Below are positions 28,418-38,737 of a stretch of 64,000 nucleotides of DNA, in pieces. Made by a program: the position numbers and the translations under genes. The stretch is from Candidatus Thiothrix putei (GTDB lineage Bacteria; Pseudomonadota; Gammaproteobacteria; Thiotrichales; Thiotrichaceae). Where the stretch lies: the NCBI GenBank assembly GCA_029972225.1, contig CP124756.1:1532001-1596000 (forward strand), given 5' to 3'. The notes beneath the pieces were generated by a model. It searched no databases. It saw only the letters and a program-made list of their open reading frames with translations, and was not told the DNA's origin. Every line of letters begins with the position of its first letter. Positions within the stretch are counted from its first letter, which is position 1.

Positions 28418-29107
28418 TTATGCCGCTAAAGCTAAGAGATCAGAGCGTGTTTCTGAGGTGATAGGTTGTTGATTGTGATCTTTCAAGACACCATTTAACC
28501 TATCGGTGAGACGTTCTGCTGTCCGCAAGAAATCATTAATTGCTTCGTTATCGTCAATAGGGCTAGGCAAATTGAGGATCATCGACAGGCCGGGGGTGGT
28601 TTGTGTCACGAGTTCTTCTGGTATTAATGTCCATGGTTTAACGCCATTAGCGACGCTGAACAAACTGGTTTCACCTTGCTCCGTTAGAATAAACCGATGG
28701 AAAATGTCCATTTCGCCCAAGGTTAGCCCGGCATCATCTAAAGCCTTTAAGACTTCTTCACCCCCAAACCCTGATTCAATATCCGCAGCAATGAACAATA
28801 CCAGTTGAGGCGGAAGCATCACGGCATTGACAGTGGTGGGCACAGCTTGTGTTTCTTTATAGGTTCCAGACACACTTGACATCATTACATCAGACATATC
28901 ACGTGCATTCGCTGCTGGACGCTTACCATCCCGCGCAGGAACGTCATCAGCGACACTGGAAAGTTCGTTACCATCAGCATCACGTAGCATCGGAATATTT
29001 TCATCCCGCTTAGTGGGTGAGTGGCGACGGGATATGCGACTAATCACGTAAATACCCACTAATGCCGCCAGACCCAATACCATGATAATCAGACTAACCA
29101 GTTCCAT
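28418..29107 (-). CDS. zipA: Cell division protein ZipA
   Basis: A 229-residue bitopic membrane protein that ties FtsZ to the inner membrane in the early divisome. One N-terminal helix (about residues 4-22), a short charged linker, and a C-terminal ZipA_C domain (about 95-225) with LVLFIAADIESGFGGEEVLKAL, FHRF and SMILNLPSPID. The linker is shorter than in enteric ZipA. It follows smc by 33 bp on the same strand, the usual gammaproteobacterial order. Confidence 0.92.
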   Translation of the reverse strand: MELVSLIIMVLGLAALVGIYVISRISRRHSPTKRDENIPMLRDADGNELSSVADDVPARDGKRPAANARDMSDVMMSSVSGTYKETQAVPTTVNAVMLPPQLVLFIAADIESGFGGEEVLKALDDAGLTLGEMDIFHRFILTEQGETSLFSVANGVKPWTLIPEELVTQTTPGLSMILNLPSPIDDNEAINDFLRTAERLTDRLNGVLKDHNQQPITSETRSDLLALAA

Positions 29108-29140
29108 TTAAAATCCTTTAATCCTTGCTTGTTTCCATCG

Positions 29141-32100
29141 TTAACTATTTGCCAGTTTGATGGCTTCTGCCATGTCAACCGTTACTAGCCGCGAGACACC
29201 CGATTCACGCATGGTAACACCGATAAGATTTTCGGCAAGTTCCATGGTGGTTTTATTGTGAGTGATAAAGATGAATTGTACCTGTTCAGACATATGCCGT
29301 ACCAGTTCACAGAATCGCCCGACGTTGGCTTCATCCAAGGGTGCATCCACTTCATCTAACATACAAAATGGTGCTGGATTCAGCTCGAAAATCGCAAAAA
29401 CTAAGGCTACGGCAGTTAAGGCTTTTTCACCACCTGACATCAGGTAAATGGTCGAAATTCGTTTACCAGGCGGACGTGCCATGATAGCAACTCCGGTTGT
29501 TAGTAAATCATCCCCCGTCATTTCCAGATAGCATTCACCGCCACCAAATAAACGCGGAAACATTTCACTCAAACGGCTGTTTACTTTATCAAAGGTTTCC
29601 TTGAAACGGGTACGTGTTTCGCGGTCGATTTTACGGATAGCGGTTTCCAATGTCTCTAACGCGGCGACTAAATCAGCATTTTGTTGATCTAAGTAGTGTT
29701 TGCGTTCTTGTTGCTCGCGGAATTCGTCAATCGCCGCAAGGTTGATCGCGCCGAGACGTTGGATGCTGCGTTGGATGGTTTCCAGTGATTGCAGGAAACT
29801 TGCCGGTGTGGCATCTCTGGGGAGTTCAGCTTGAAGGGTAGTCGCATCAAACTCCGTTTTGGCAAATTGTTCCGCAATGGTTTGTTCGCGCACCTGAATG
29901 CTTTGCCATTCCAGTTTACGTTGTTCTAAGGCAGTGCGGGAGGCTTCGGCAAGCCGTTCTGCTTGTAAACGTGCGCCATCCTGTTGGCGAATATCGGCTT
30001 CTACGGTTTGTAAACGCTGGCGGGCTTGAGTCAGGCGGTACTCGACTTCAGCGCGTTGGGTGAGGGCGATTTCACGTTCGGTTTCCAACTCTGCAACGGG
30101 GTCGTCTTGTAAATGCAGTTGTTCTAATAAGGCATCGCGTTGTTGTTCCAGCAATTCAAGGCGACTACTGATGCGTTCGAGTTGCTGCTGGCTATTGTCG
30201 CGTTGGGTGCGATTGGTTTCAATGTGCAAGCGTAGGTCTTGAATAGCCGTTTGTTGGTCACGTTGGGTGCGACGGGCATGGCTGACGGTGTGTTGCAGGT
30301 CTTCGCGGGTGTTTGCAAGGTGGTCACGTTCAGTTTGTAAGGTTTCTAGCAGTGCTAAAGCGGCATTGCGTTGCTCAGTCGCGCGTTCGTGTTCGGCTTC
30401 TTGTTGCTGCTGTTGGGCGCTGAGTTCTGTGCGCTCGGCATCAATTTGCTGACGGCGGCTACTCAGTTGTTCAATGCGTTGTTGCAGGGTGTGTACGCGG
30501 TTGCGCTGCTCGGATTCGCTGCGGTGCAAGTGGTTGACATCGGTTTGTGTTTGTTCACGTTGATGTTCTAGTGCACCAATGTTGGTGCGTGATGCTTCGG
30601 CACGGGTTTGCCAAGTGCTGAGTTCGGTTTCCAGTTGGGTGAGTTGCTCATGCAAGGTGTCAATTTCTTGCTGGCGTTGCAAAATACCACTGTGGGCATC
30701 TTGTTGGCGGTGGCTACGTAGCCAGTTGGAACCAAGCCAGAAACCGTCGCGGGTAACAATGGTTTCGCCAGAGGCAAGGCCGTGGCGTTTTGATAAGGCT
30801 TCCCGCAAGCTTTCGGCACAACGGATACCGGCAATCAGCGTCCGGGCCGCTTCGGGGGCGTGGAGTTTACTGGCAAGGTATACCGGTGATTGCGGCGAAG
30901 GTGCAAGTGTATGGGATGCCGTTTCCAAGAGTGTCAGCCCGACTTTTGATGCGTCGTCTTGCTCTATCATCCACAATTCGTCGATGCAAATGGCATCAAG
31001 GTCATGACTGAGCACGGTTTCAAAGGCAGTTTCCCAGCCATGTTTGATTTTGAGTATCTCAGCAATGCGTGGGGCTTTGGCTAAGCCTTTGTCTTGTAAC
31101 CACTGTTGACGTGCCTTGTTGGTTTTGTCGAGTCCTGATTGTTGCAAGGTTTCCAAAGAGGCTAAGCGCCCCTGCAATGCTTGGTGGCGAGAGCGTTGCC
31201 TGTCAAGCTGGCTCTGTACTTCGCGTTGTTCTTGCTGTTGCTGACTGAGACTCAGGGTAATACTGGCAAGTTGTTCTTCGGCAAATGCAAGTGCTTCAGC
31301 CGTAGCCTCACGCTGGGCTTCGAGTAGGTGTAAATCCTCGACAAAACGGTCGGGGGCAAGATTGCTGGCTTCTTGGTGTAAGCGTTCAAGGCGCTGGTTG
31401 GTTTGGCTCAGTTGGCGTTCTAGTTGTTCCATGCGAGCTTTTTCGACTTGCGCTTGGCGTGTGGGGTCGGCGATGCGCTGCTGGAGGGTGTGCCAGTGTT
31501 CTTGCCAGTCGTTGAGTTGGTCTTCGGCTTCGGCGAGGTGCTCTTCCGTTAGGGAGAGTTGTGCGCTTAACTCAACTTCTTGCGGTATCAGATTGGCGAG
31601 AGCTTGTTCGCAAGCGGTGAGTTTGGCACGGTCTTCCGTTGCATGGCGTAGTGTTTCTTCGATGCCGTGTTCGGCAGTGCGCAAAGCGTCTTGTTGACGG
31701 CGTTGAATATCATGTTGGTGTTGGATGCTTTGTTCAATACGCGCAATGGTTGCTCCTGCTTGGTAATACTCGCCTTGTACCGCATTGAGGGTTTCGTTGG
31801 CATCGGTATAGTGTTCACGTAACTCAGTAACGGTAGCATCGAGATGGTGCATTTGCGCGAGGTGCGCTTGGTATTCAGTGGAGCGTTGACTCAAGTCATG
31901 CAAGCGTTGTTCGCTATCGGCTTTAAGGCTTTGCCATTGCAGGAGTAACACGCTGGCTTCGAGTTGGCGTTCTTGGTCACGTAATTCGCGGAAACGTTGT
32001 GCGGCTTTGGCTTGTTTATCGAGACGTTCGAGTTGTTTTTCTAATTCGTCGCGTAAGTCAGAGAGGCGTTCCAAGTTTTCGCGGGTATGGGCGATGCGGG

Positions 32101-32644
32101 TTTCGGTTTCGCGGCGGCGTTCTTTGTAGCGGGAAATACCGGCAGCTTCTTCGAGGGTATTGCGCAACTCTTCGGGTTTGGCTTCGATCAGGCGCGAAAT
32201 CATGCCTTGCTCGATGATGGCGTAGCTGCGAGGCCCTAAACCGGTGCCGAGAAAAATATCGGTAATGTCGCGGCGGCGGCATTTGGTGCTGTTAAGAAAG
32301 TATTTGGAATCACCGTCACGGCTGACTTGGCGTTTAATAGAAATTTCAGCGTATTGGGCATATTCACCGCCGAGAGTGCCATCACTGTTGTCAAATACCA
32401 ATTCTACTGAGGCTAAACCCACCGGTTTGCGGGAGGATGAGCCGTTGAAAATCACGTCTTCCATGGACGCGCCGCGCAGGTGTTTGGCGGATGATTCACC
32501 CATCACCCAACGTACCGCATCAATGGTATTGGACTTGCCACAGCCGTTGGGGCCGAGAATACCCGTGAGGTTGCTACGTAAATCCAGTGTTACGGGGTCA
32601 ACGAAACTTTTGAATCCAGCAATACGGATTTTGCTCAGGCGCAC
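29141..32644 (-). CDS. smc: Chromosome segregation/condensation ATPase SMC
   Basis: A 1167-residue SMC protein that organises the chromosome as a dimeric ring with ScpA/ScpB. The N-terminal head has Walker A GPNGCGKSN near residue 32; long coiled coils surround a hinge at about residues 500-660; the C-terminal head has the LMSGGEKALTAVAL signature and Walker B FCMLDEVDAPLDEANV. Length is normal. It is an intact SMC, not MukB, followed by zipA. Confidence 0.97.
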   Translation of the reverse strand: MRLSKIRIAGFKSFVDPVTLDLRSNLTGILGPNGCGKSNTIDAVRWVMGESSAKHLRGASMEDVIFNGSSSRKPVGLASVELVFDNSDGTLGGEYAQYAEISIKRQVSRDGDSKYFLNSTKCRRRDITDIFLGTGLGPRSYAIIEQGMISRLIEAKPEELRNTLEEAAGISRYKERRRETETRIAHTRENLERLSDLRDELEKQLERLDKQAKAAQRFRELRDQERQLEASVLLLQWQSLKADSEQRLHDLSQRSTEYQAHLAQMHHLDATVTELREHYTDANETLNAVQGEYYQAGATIARIEQSIQHQHDIQRRQQDALRTAEHGIEETLRHATEDRAKLTACEQALANLIPQEVELSAQLSLTEEHLAEAEDQLNDWQEHWHTLQQRIADPTRQAQVEKARMEQLERQLSQTNQRLERLHQEASNLAPDRFVEDLHLLEAQREATAEALAFAEEQLASITLSLSQQQQEQREVQSQLDRQRSRHQALQGRLASLETLQQSGLDKTNKARQQWLQDKGLAKAPRIAEILKIKHGWETAFETVLSHDLDAICIDELWMIEQDDASKVGLTLLETASHTLAPSPQSPVYLASKLHAPEAARTLIAGIRCAESLREALSKRHGLASGETIVTRDGFWLGSNWLRSHRQQDAHSGILQRQQEIDTLHEQLTQLETELSTWQTRAEASRTNIGALEHQREQTQTDVNHLHRSESEQRNRVHTLQQRIEQLSSRRQQIDAERTELSAQQQQQEAEHERATEQRNAALALLETLQTERDHLANTREDLQHTVSHARRTQRDQQTAIQDLRLHIETNRTQRDNSQQQLERISSRLELLEQQRDALLEQLHLQDDPVAELETEREIALTQRAEVEYRLTQARQRLQTVEADIRQQDGARLQAERLAEASRTALEQRKLEWQSIQVREQTIAEQFAKTEFDATTLQAELPRDATPASFLQSLETIQRSIQRLGAINLAAIDEFREQQERKHYLDQQNADLVAALETLETAIRKIDRETRTRFKETFDKVNSRLSEMFPRLFGGGECYLEMTGDDLLTTGVAIMARPPGKRISTIYLMSGGEKALTAVALVFAIFELNPAPFCMLDEVDAPLDEANVGRFCELVRHMSEQVQFIFITHNKTTMELAENLIGVTMRESGVSRLVTVDMAEAIKLANS

Positions 32645-32728
32645 GTGTTGGGGTCTTTACTCTACTTGGGGGCGATGATTTTACGGGAGTCAGGCGGCAA
32701 AAGGCTAGTGCTGATTGCCGCCTAGCGT

Positions 32729-33709
32729 TTACACCCCCTGACCTGTCAGTACAATACGCACGGTATCCAGCAGAATTCGCGCATCCATCCACAGATTTTG
32801 GTGTTTGATGTAGTAAATGTCATAACGGTGTTTATGCATGGCATCTTCCACCGATGCACCATAGGTATAGCGCACTTGCGCTAAACCGGTGACACCGGGT
32901 TTGACGGTATGGCGGAAACGGTAGAAGGGGATCTGTTTTTCCAAGTCACGAATAAACACTTCACGTTCTGGGCGCGGCCCCACGATGGACATTTCTCCCT
33001 TCAGTACGTTAATGAGTTGCGGTAACTCGTCAATACGGGTTTTGCGGATGAACTTCCCCACCCGGGTAATGCGGCTGTCATGTTTGGAGGCCCAGCGTGC
33101 ACCGTCTTTTTCCGCATCTTCACACATGGAGCGGAATTTGAGGATGTCGAACTCTTGGTTGAACAAACCTGTACGGCGTTGCTGGAAAAATACCGGGCCG
33201 GATGATTCCAATTTGATGGCGAGTGCTGTGACTAGCCAAATGGGTAAGGTTAGTGCTAAGAGTAGCAGTGATACGCCAATATCCATCCAACGTTTCAGCA
33301 GTGGGTAGTGGTTTGAGGTGTTTTGCCGTTTGCTGTTATCCAGTAAATAATCAGCGTTTAGTAAATCAACTTCAACAAAGTTAAGACGCTTATCCAAGTG
33401 ATCTAACAAGGCTTCGACTTGTGCGCCAGCCGTGGCAGCATTCACTAAAAAGCTCAATTGTAAGTCGCTGAGTGCAGCCAGCCCACAAAAGCATAATGTT
33501 TTGTTACGGTAGTCACGAATGCCGTAATGGTTCATGACATGGGGTATTTGATTGCGTTGTAAGACATCGCTGATCGCTTCTACATCATGCTGAGGTGCAT
33601 ACACGTATAACGGTTTGGTTGTGGCAACATCATCGCTTGGTGAAAGGTATGCTTTATCACGCAAAAACGTGGTCGCTGTTGCCCGGAATGCTAGGCTGGT
33701 ATCTGGCAT
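32729..33709 (-). CDS. Polyprenyl-phosphate sugar-1-phosphate transferase (exopolysaccharide initiation)
   Basis: A 326-residue bacterial sugar transferase. The core (about residues 135-326) starts with the membrane anchor MDIGVSLLLLALTLPIWLV and carries SGPVFFQQRRTG, DILKFRSM, the basic-acidic TRIDELPQLINVLKGEMS and VGPRPE motifs, then VKPGVTGLAQV. These enzymes load the first sugar phosphate on undecaprenyl phosphate. The 130 residues before the core look like a soluble nucleotide-binding-like domain; the four N-terminal helices of the WbaP class are missing. It stands alone between smc and the gsp cluster, so its polysaccharide locus is not in view. Confidence 0.88.
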   Translation of the reverse strand: MPDTSLAFRATATTFLRDKAYLSPSDDVATTKPLYVYAPQHDVEAISDVLQRNQIPHVMNHYGIRDYRNKTLCFCGLAALSDLQLSFLVNAATAGAQVEALLDHLDKRLNFVEVDLLNADYLLDNSKRQNTSNHYPLLKRWMDIGVSLLLLALTLPIWLVTALAIKLESSGPVFFQQRRTGLFNQEFDILKFRSMCEDAEKDGARWASKHDSRITRVGKFIRKTRIDELPQLINVLKGEMSIVGPRPEREVFIRDLEKQIPFYRFRHTVKPGVTGLAQVRYTYGASVEDAMHKHRYDIYYIKHQNLWMDARILLDTVRIVLTGQGV

Positions 33710-33900
33710 GATGTTTGCTCCACAAAGACCGTACTGGGGGGCACTGCAATTCCCACTGGTCGTTATTTTTAATATTGAATAGAAAGAACTATTGCTTGCT
33801 TGTGGATACTATGCGACTGAGACAGACACGCCTCAACGCCACGACCTATAATCGCGGCTATTTAGCTGACGAAATGATTAATCAAAAAATATAATAAAAA

Positions 33901-35121
33901 TTAGCGCATGATTTGTGACATGCCGCCCATGACTGGTAGCATGATCGAGAGGACAATTAAAGTCACGATACCACCCATAACGAGAATCAGGCCGGGTTCG
34001 AGTAAACTGAGCATGGTGGCAATTTTGGTTTGTACTTCGCGTTCTTGCTGGATGGCAGCACGCTCCAGCATTTCATCGAGTTTGCCGCTACCTTCACCAC
34101 TGGCAATCAGGTAAACCATCATCGGCGGAAAATAGCCGGAACGTTCCAAGGCTTTGTGGATGGGCATCCCTTCACGCACTTTTTCGGCTGCTTCCAGCAC
34201 GGATTGGCGCATGGGAATATTGATTACAACTTCGGCGGAAATTTTCATGGCATCCAGCACCGTTACACCGCTGCTGTTGAGAATGCTGAAGGTGCGGGCA
34301 AAGTTTTCGGTATTTACCCCGCGGGTAATACGCCCGATTACTGGCAAGCGCAGTAACAAACGGTGGTAACGGCTTTTCCACTGTGGACGTTGCAATAGCC
34401 ATGCAATCCCAGCGATGACAAGAGTAATGCCAATTAACAAGGTTAGGCCATGGTTTTGCAAGAATTCGCTGGCGGCAATCAACATCCGCGTTAATAGCGG
34501 CAGCGCAATGTCGAGTGTGGCAAATGCCTCCACTACTTTGGGAACCACGAAGCGTAATAATGCTGAGATCACCCCAATCGCTACCAGCAATAAAATCATG
34601 GGGTAAGCGAGGGCAGTGGTGACTTTCTGCTGGTTATGTTGACGATTTTCGGTGTAGTCCGCCAGTCGCTCTAACACTTCGGATAAATGTCCCGACTGTT
34701 CTCCCGCACCCACGGTGGCGCGATACAAGACAGGAAATGCGCCAGGAAACTGCCCCAGTGAGCCAGCCAAGGTGTGACCTTCCATGACCCGTGAGCGGAT
34801 CGCGGAAAAAATGCGGCGTGAGGAATTGCGTTCCGTTTGGCGTACTACCGCACCCAAAGCTTCTTCAATCGGCGAACCCGCGCGAATTAAGGTAGCTAAT
34901 TGGCGTGTCATGAGTGCTAGGTCAGCCGGGTTTAAGCGCCCGCCACCGAATAGCGAACGGCTTTCAGATTTTTTTTGTTTTTGGGCGACTTCATTAATTT
35001 CCAGCGGAATCAAATCGCCATTGCGCAACAATTGCCGTACTTGACGCGGGGTATCCGCTTCCATAATACCGCGTTCTTCTTTACCGGCGGCATTGAGGGC
35101 GAGGTATTCAAACGCAGGCAC
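33901..35121 (-). CDS. gspF: Type II secretion system inner membrane protein GspF
   Basis: A 406-residue GspF with two repeated T2SSF domains and three membrane helices (about residues 170-190, 222-240 and 375-395). Family features include LNAAGKEERGIMEADTPRQV at the start, then ADLALMTRQLATLIRAGSPI and the second-copy counterpart NTENFARTFSILNSSGVTV. It spans the inner membrane and links the assembly ATPase to the pseudopilus. Its start overlaps the last base of gspE. It ends the visible D-E-F run; no GspG or other pseudopilin gene follows in this window. Confidence 0.94.
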   Translation of the reverse strand: MPAFEYLALNAAGKEERGIMEADTPRQVRQLLRNGDLIPLEINEVAQKQKKSESRSLFGGGRLNPADLALMTRQLATLIRAGSPIEEALGAVVRQTERNSSRRIFSAIRSRVMEGHTLAGSLGQFPGAFPVLYRATVGAGEQSGHLSEVLERLADYTENRQHNQQKVTTALAYPMILLLVAIGVISALLRFVVPKVVEAFATLDIALPLLTRMLIAASEFLQNHGLTLLIGITLVIAGIAWLLQRPQWKSRYHRLLLRLPVIGRITRGVNTENFARTFSILNSSGVTVLDAMKISAEVVINIPMRQSVLEAAEKVREGMPIHKALERSGYFPPMMVYLIASGEGSGKLDEMLERAAIQQEREVQTKIATMLSLLEPGLILVMGGIVTLIVLSIMLPVMGGMSQIMR

Positions 35122-36638
35122 TACTGAGCATCCTCACGGGTAACGCGCAACACTTCATCCAATGACGTGCGACCTTCCAATACCAACCGGATACCGTCTT
35201 CACGGATGCTAGGGCTGTGCTGGCGGGCGTAGGCTTCGAGTTGCATTTCGCTTTTGCGGTCGTGAATCATTTGGCGTAAGCCGTCATCAAGCGGGACTAG
35301 TTCGTAAATCCCCAAGCGCCCGACAAAACCGCGATGGTTACAAGCCGGGCAGCCGACGGGTTTGTAGAGAATTGGGCGTGCAGTGTGTGGGTCTGCCCGT
35401 AGAATTTGCATTTCACCGTCATCGGCTGGGGTGGGGTGTTTGCATTCGGGACACAATACCCGCACTAGGCGTTGTGCCACGACGCCAAGTAAGCTGGAGG
35501 CGAGGAGATAAGGCTCCACTCCCATGTCTTGTAAGCGGGTAACAGCACCCACCGCAGTGTTGGTGTGTAAGGTGGAAAAGACCAAATGCCCGGTCAGACT
35601 GGCTTGCACGGCAATTTCAGCGGTTTCGAGGTCGCGGATTTCCCCAACCATGACCACATCCGGGTCTTGGCGCAAAATAGCCCGTAAGCCCCGCGCAAAC
35701 GTCATATCGACTTTGCTATTAACTTGGGTTTGCCCGATACCATCAATGTAATATTCGATAGGGTCTTCGACGGTGAGGATATTGCGGCGCTGGTCGTTTA
35801 AGTGGGTAAGCCCGGCGTATAGCGTGGTGGTTTTACCTGAACCCGTGGGGCCGGTGACGAGAATAATGCCGTGCGGCTTTTCGATCAGGGTTTGCAGTCG
35901 GTCGTAAATCTTCGGATCCATGCCCAAATGCGACAGGTTCAAACGCCCCGCTTGCTTATCCAATAAACGTAACACGACCCGTTCGGTATGCCCTGAGGGT
36001 AGGGTGGAAACCCGCACATCCACGCCACGACCCGCGACACGCAAGGAAATCCGCCCGTCTTGTGGCAAGCGTTTTTCGGCAATATCCAGCCGTGCCATGA
36101 CTTTGATACGGGAAATGATCACGGGGGCAAGCTTGCGCGGTGGTTCAATGATTTCACGTAAAATACCGTCAACGCGCATCCGTACTGACATGCGGGTTTC
36201 AAAGGTTTCGATGTGAATGTCGGATGCGCCTTCTTTGACTGCTTGGGTCAATAGTGCGTTGATTAAGCGGATAATTGGCGCGTCATCCTCCGATTCCAGC
36301 AAGTCTTCAGGTTCTGGCAACGAACCGGCAATGTCCTGTAAGTCGGCATCATCACCGATGTCCTGCATCATGGATGCGCCTACTTGGCTGCGGTCATAGT
36401 GCGCTGCTAATAAACGATCGAATGTTTCATTATCCACCGACTGAAATGTCAAGTCGGTATGGCAGAGGCGTTGTACTTCTGCCAAGGCGAGTGGGGTTAC
36501 ACCCACGCGGCATAACACCTGCGGATGCGTGCCATTGGTTTGTAGCAAGATGCCGTGGCGTTTAGCAAAGCTGTAGGGCAGGTTTAATTCCACCTTATCT
36601 GCGTTTTCTACCGTGTCTAGTGCAGCTTTCGCGTTCAT
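35121..36638 (-). CDS. gspE: Type II secretion system ATPase GspE
   Basis: A 505-residue hexameric secretion ATPase on the cytoplasmic face. The catalytic half has Walker A GPTGSGKTTT, the Asp box ILTVEDPIE, Walker B DPDVVMVGEIRD and the His box LTGHLVFSTLHTN. A four-cysteine zinc site (CPEC and CPAC, about 30 residues apart) marks the GspE/PilB type. The N-terminal GspE_N region holds LCRVGVTPLALAEV. It overlaps gspD by 4 bp and gspF by one base, so the three are coupled. Confidence 0.95.
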   Translation of the reverse strand: MNAKAALDTVENADKVELNLPYSFAKRHGILLQTNGTHPQVLCRVGVTPLALAEVQRLCHTDLTFQSVDNETFDRLLAAHYDRSQVGASMMQDIGDDADLQDIAGSLPEPEDLLESEDDAPIIRLINALLTQAVKEGASDIHIETFETRMSVRMRVDGILREIIEPPRKLAPVIISRIKVMARLDIAEKRLPQDGRISLRVAGRGVDVRVSTLPSGHTERVVLRLLDKQAGRLNLSHLGMDPKIYDRLQTLIEKPHGIILVTGPTGSGKTTTLYAGLTHLNDQRRNILTVEDPIEYYIDGIGQTQVNSKVDMTFARGLRAILRQDPDVVMVGEIRDLETAEIAVQASLTGHLVFSTLHTNTAVGAVTRLQDMGVEPYLLASSLLGVVAQRLVRVLCPECKHPTPADDGEMQILRADPHTARPILYKPVGCPACNHRGFVGRLGIYELVPLDDGLRQMIHDRKSEMQLEAYARQHSPSIREDGIRLVLEGRTSLDEVLRVTREDAQ

Positions 36639-38737
36639 AACGTGCCGTTACAGAAAGGATCGGATTTGTTGCAACTGCCTTGCGTCACGGGTTTAAGCGG
36701 TGTGACGGGGCGTGGTGGTGGGTTGTGCAGGCTGTCTGCGGTACCGTTGATTACCTTATTCATATCAGGAGGCAGAGTCGACGCACCTTCAGACAGACGG
36801 TTACGTTGCAAGACTTGGCTACGTTGCTGCTGTTGCTGCATGGTTTGGTATTTCATGCGGGTATAGGCATCAGCGGATTTAGCATCCGGCATAATGATGG
36901 GATGAATAAACACCATCAGGTTGTTTTTGGTTTTATTGGTGGTGTTATTGCGGAATGCGCCACCAAGAATGGGAATATCGCCCAGAATGGGAACTTTGCT
37001 TTCGGAATCGCGGTAGTTGTCTTCGATCAAGCCGCCCAGTACCAGAATTTGCCCGTCTTCCACCATGACATTGGTGGTAATGCGGCGTTTGTTGGTAATC
37101 AAGTCAGATGCACCTGAGCTGCTGGAGGCAACGTTGGAGGTTTCCTGCTCAATTTTTAAATTGACGGTTTCCCCCCGATTAATTTGCGGGGTAATTTTGA
37201 ATTTCAAACCGACATCTTTACGTTCAATGGTAGTGAACGGGTTGGTGGCGTCATTCGCTGCATTGGTGGATTTGCCCGTAATGAAGGGTACTTCCTGACC
37301 TACGGTGATTTCGGCTTCCTCGTTATCCATCGTCACCAAGGTCGGGGTGGAGAGGATATTGGTGGCAGCGTCGCCTTTCAGTGCTTCGACAATCGCGCCA
37401 AAGCTGTTATTACCACCACCGAGTAATAAACCGTTAGGGATATTGGGAATGGTGTTGGTCTGTACTGCTCCAATCAAGCCGGATAGTGTACCTAAGCCAC
37501 CAAAGTTACTGTAACCGACAGCACCATTGCCGCCATTGGCTGCGCCATTGGAGAGTAGTGCTGCGCCAATCTGGTTGGAAAGGTCGGTGGAAACTTCGGC
37601 GATGACCGCTTCGACCAACACTTGCGCCCGACGGCGATCCAGTTGCTCAATGACGGCGATCATGTTTTTCTGTAAGGTTGGTGGGCCACTGATAATAATG
37701 GAGTTGCTGCTTTTATCAGCTAAGACTTTTACACCAGCAGAGCTTGAACTGCTGCTGGCTGGCATAGTGGAGCCATCAGGTGCAACACCAGCCGCACTGG
37801 CTGCATTATAATCGTAATAACCTGTTGCGCTGTATTGTTGAAGGTTGGGGGCAACGCCATTAAGCACGTTAACAACATCTTCAGCCTTGGCGTAACGCAG
37901 TTGGATTACTTTGGTGTCACCTTCAATAGCACGTTTGACATCTAGGCGGATAATTGCCTTTTTCAGGCGCTCCCGGGTTTGCTTGTCGCCGGAAATCAGT
38001 ACGCTATTGGTACGTTCATCGGCTGAAACCTTGCCTGAAGCGGGGATAACACCGCCCCCCGCCGCGCCTGCGCCACTGGACATCAAGCCTTGTAAGGTGC
38101 TGGCGACTTGCGAAGCCACGGCATAGTCAAGGGGAACTAGCTCAAAATCTTCATTATTCGGTTTGTCGACATTGGCGATGACGTCGAGCAGGCGAGCCAC
38201 ATTTTGTGCTTTGCCTTTGATGACCAGTGAGTTGCTGGCTTGGTTAGGCAGGATGCTGGTTTCACCCTGACCGCTCAATGGCATGAGGGTTTGAATGGCG
38301 GTGGTGACAGGGATGTATTCAAGGTTTACCACTTGCGTAATGGTTTCATCGGCATCACTTTCATTCGCATTCGTGACCAAGGGGGCGACATTAGAACGGG
38401 CTTTACCCGCAGGAACAATTTTAATGAGGTCACCGGATTCTACCGCTTCAAAGCCATGTACTTGCAAAACGGAGAGGAACGCTTCGTATAGGCCATCTTT
38501 GTCCAGCCCTTGACCGGAGATGAAGGTGACTTTACCGCGTACTTGCTGATCGACAATGAAATTCTTCCCCGTTGTCTTGGCTACGATGTCAATCAGTTGA
38601 CGAATTTCAGTGTCTTGCAAATTAATACGGGTGGATTCTTCCGCATTTAAGCCTGCTGTTGTGCTCAATAACCACAGTGAACAAGCCAGTACACTGCTGG
38701 AGAAAAGAGAACTGCGTTTGTTGTTGTGCGATTTCAT
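36635..38737 (-). CDS. gspD: Type II secretion system secretin GspD
   Basis: A 700-residue outer-membrane secretin with an N-terminal signal region (about residues 12-32). Domain N0 starts at INLQDTEIRQLIDIVAKTTG and is followed by N1-N3 repeats (NSLVIKG, TNSVLISGD, NSIIISGPP). The secretin core begins near residue 370 (VLVEAVIAEVS) and contains VPFITG and the VEDGQILVLGGLIEDN segment. Ser/Gly/Ala-rich spacers lie between N2 and N3. The C-terminus is Pro-rich and ends with two cysteines, CNKSDPFCNGTL, an unusual tail that could bind a pilotin or form a disulfide. The start overlaps the preceding reductase-like gene by one base. Confidence 0.94.
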   Translation of the reverse strand: MKSHNNKRSSLFSSSVLACSLWLLSTTAGLNAEESTRINLQDTEIRQLIDIVAKTTGKNFIVDQQVRGKVTFISGQGLDKDGLYEAFLSVLQVHGFEAVESGDLIKIVPAGKARSNVAPLVTNANESDADETITQVVNLEYIPVTTAIQTLMPLSGQGETSILPNQASNSLVIKGKAQNVARLLDVIANVDKPNNEDFELVPLDYAVASQVASTLQGLMSSGAGAAGGGVIPASGKVSADERTNSVLISGDKQTRERLKKAIIRLDVKRAIEGDTKVIQLRYAKAEDVVNVLNGVAPNLQQYSATGYYDYNAASAAGVAPDGSTMPASSSSSSAGVKVLADKSSNSIIISGPPTLQKNMIAVIEQLDRRRAQVLVEAVIAEVSTDLSNQIGAALLSNGAANGGNGAVGYSNFGGLGTLSGLIGAVQTNTIPNIPNGLLLGGGNNSFGAIVEALKGDAATNILSTPTLVTMDNEEAEITVGQEVPFITGKSTNAANDATNPFTTIERKDVGLKFKITPQINRGETVNLKIEQETSNVASSSSGASDLITNKRRITTNVMVEDGQILVLGGLIEDNYRDSESKVPILGDIPILGGAFRNNTTNKTKNNLMVFIHPIIMPDAKSADAYTRMKYQTMQQQQQRSQVLQRNRLSEGASTLPPDMNKVINGTADSLHNPPPRPVTPLKPVTQGSCNKSDPFCNGTL

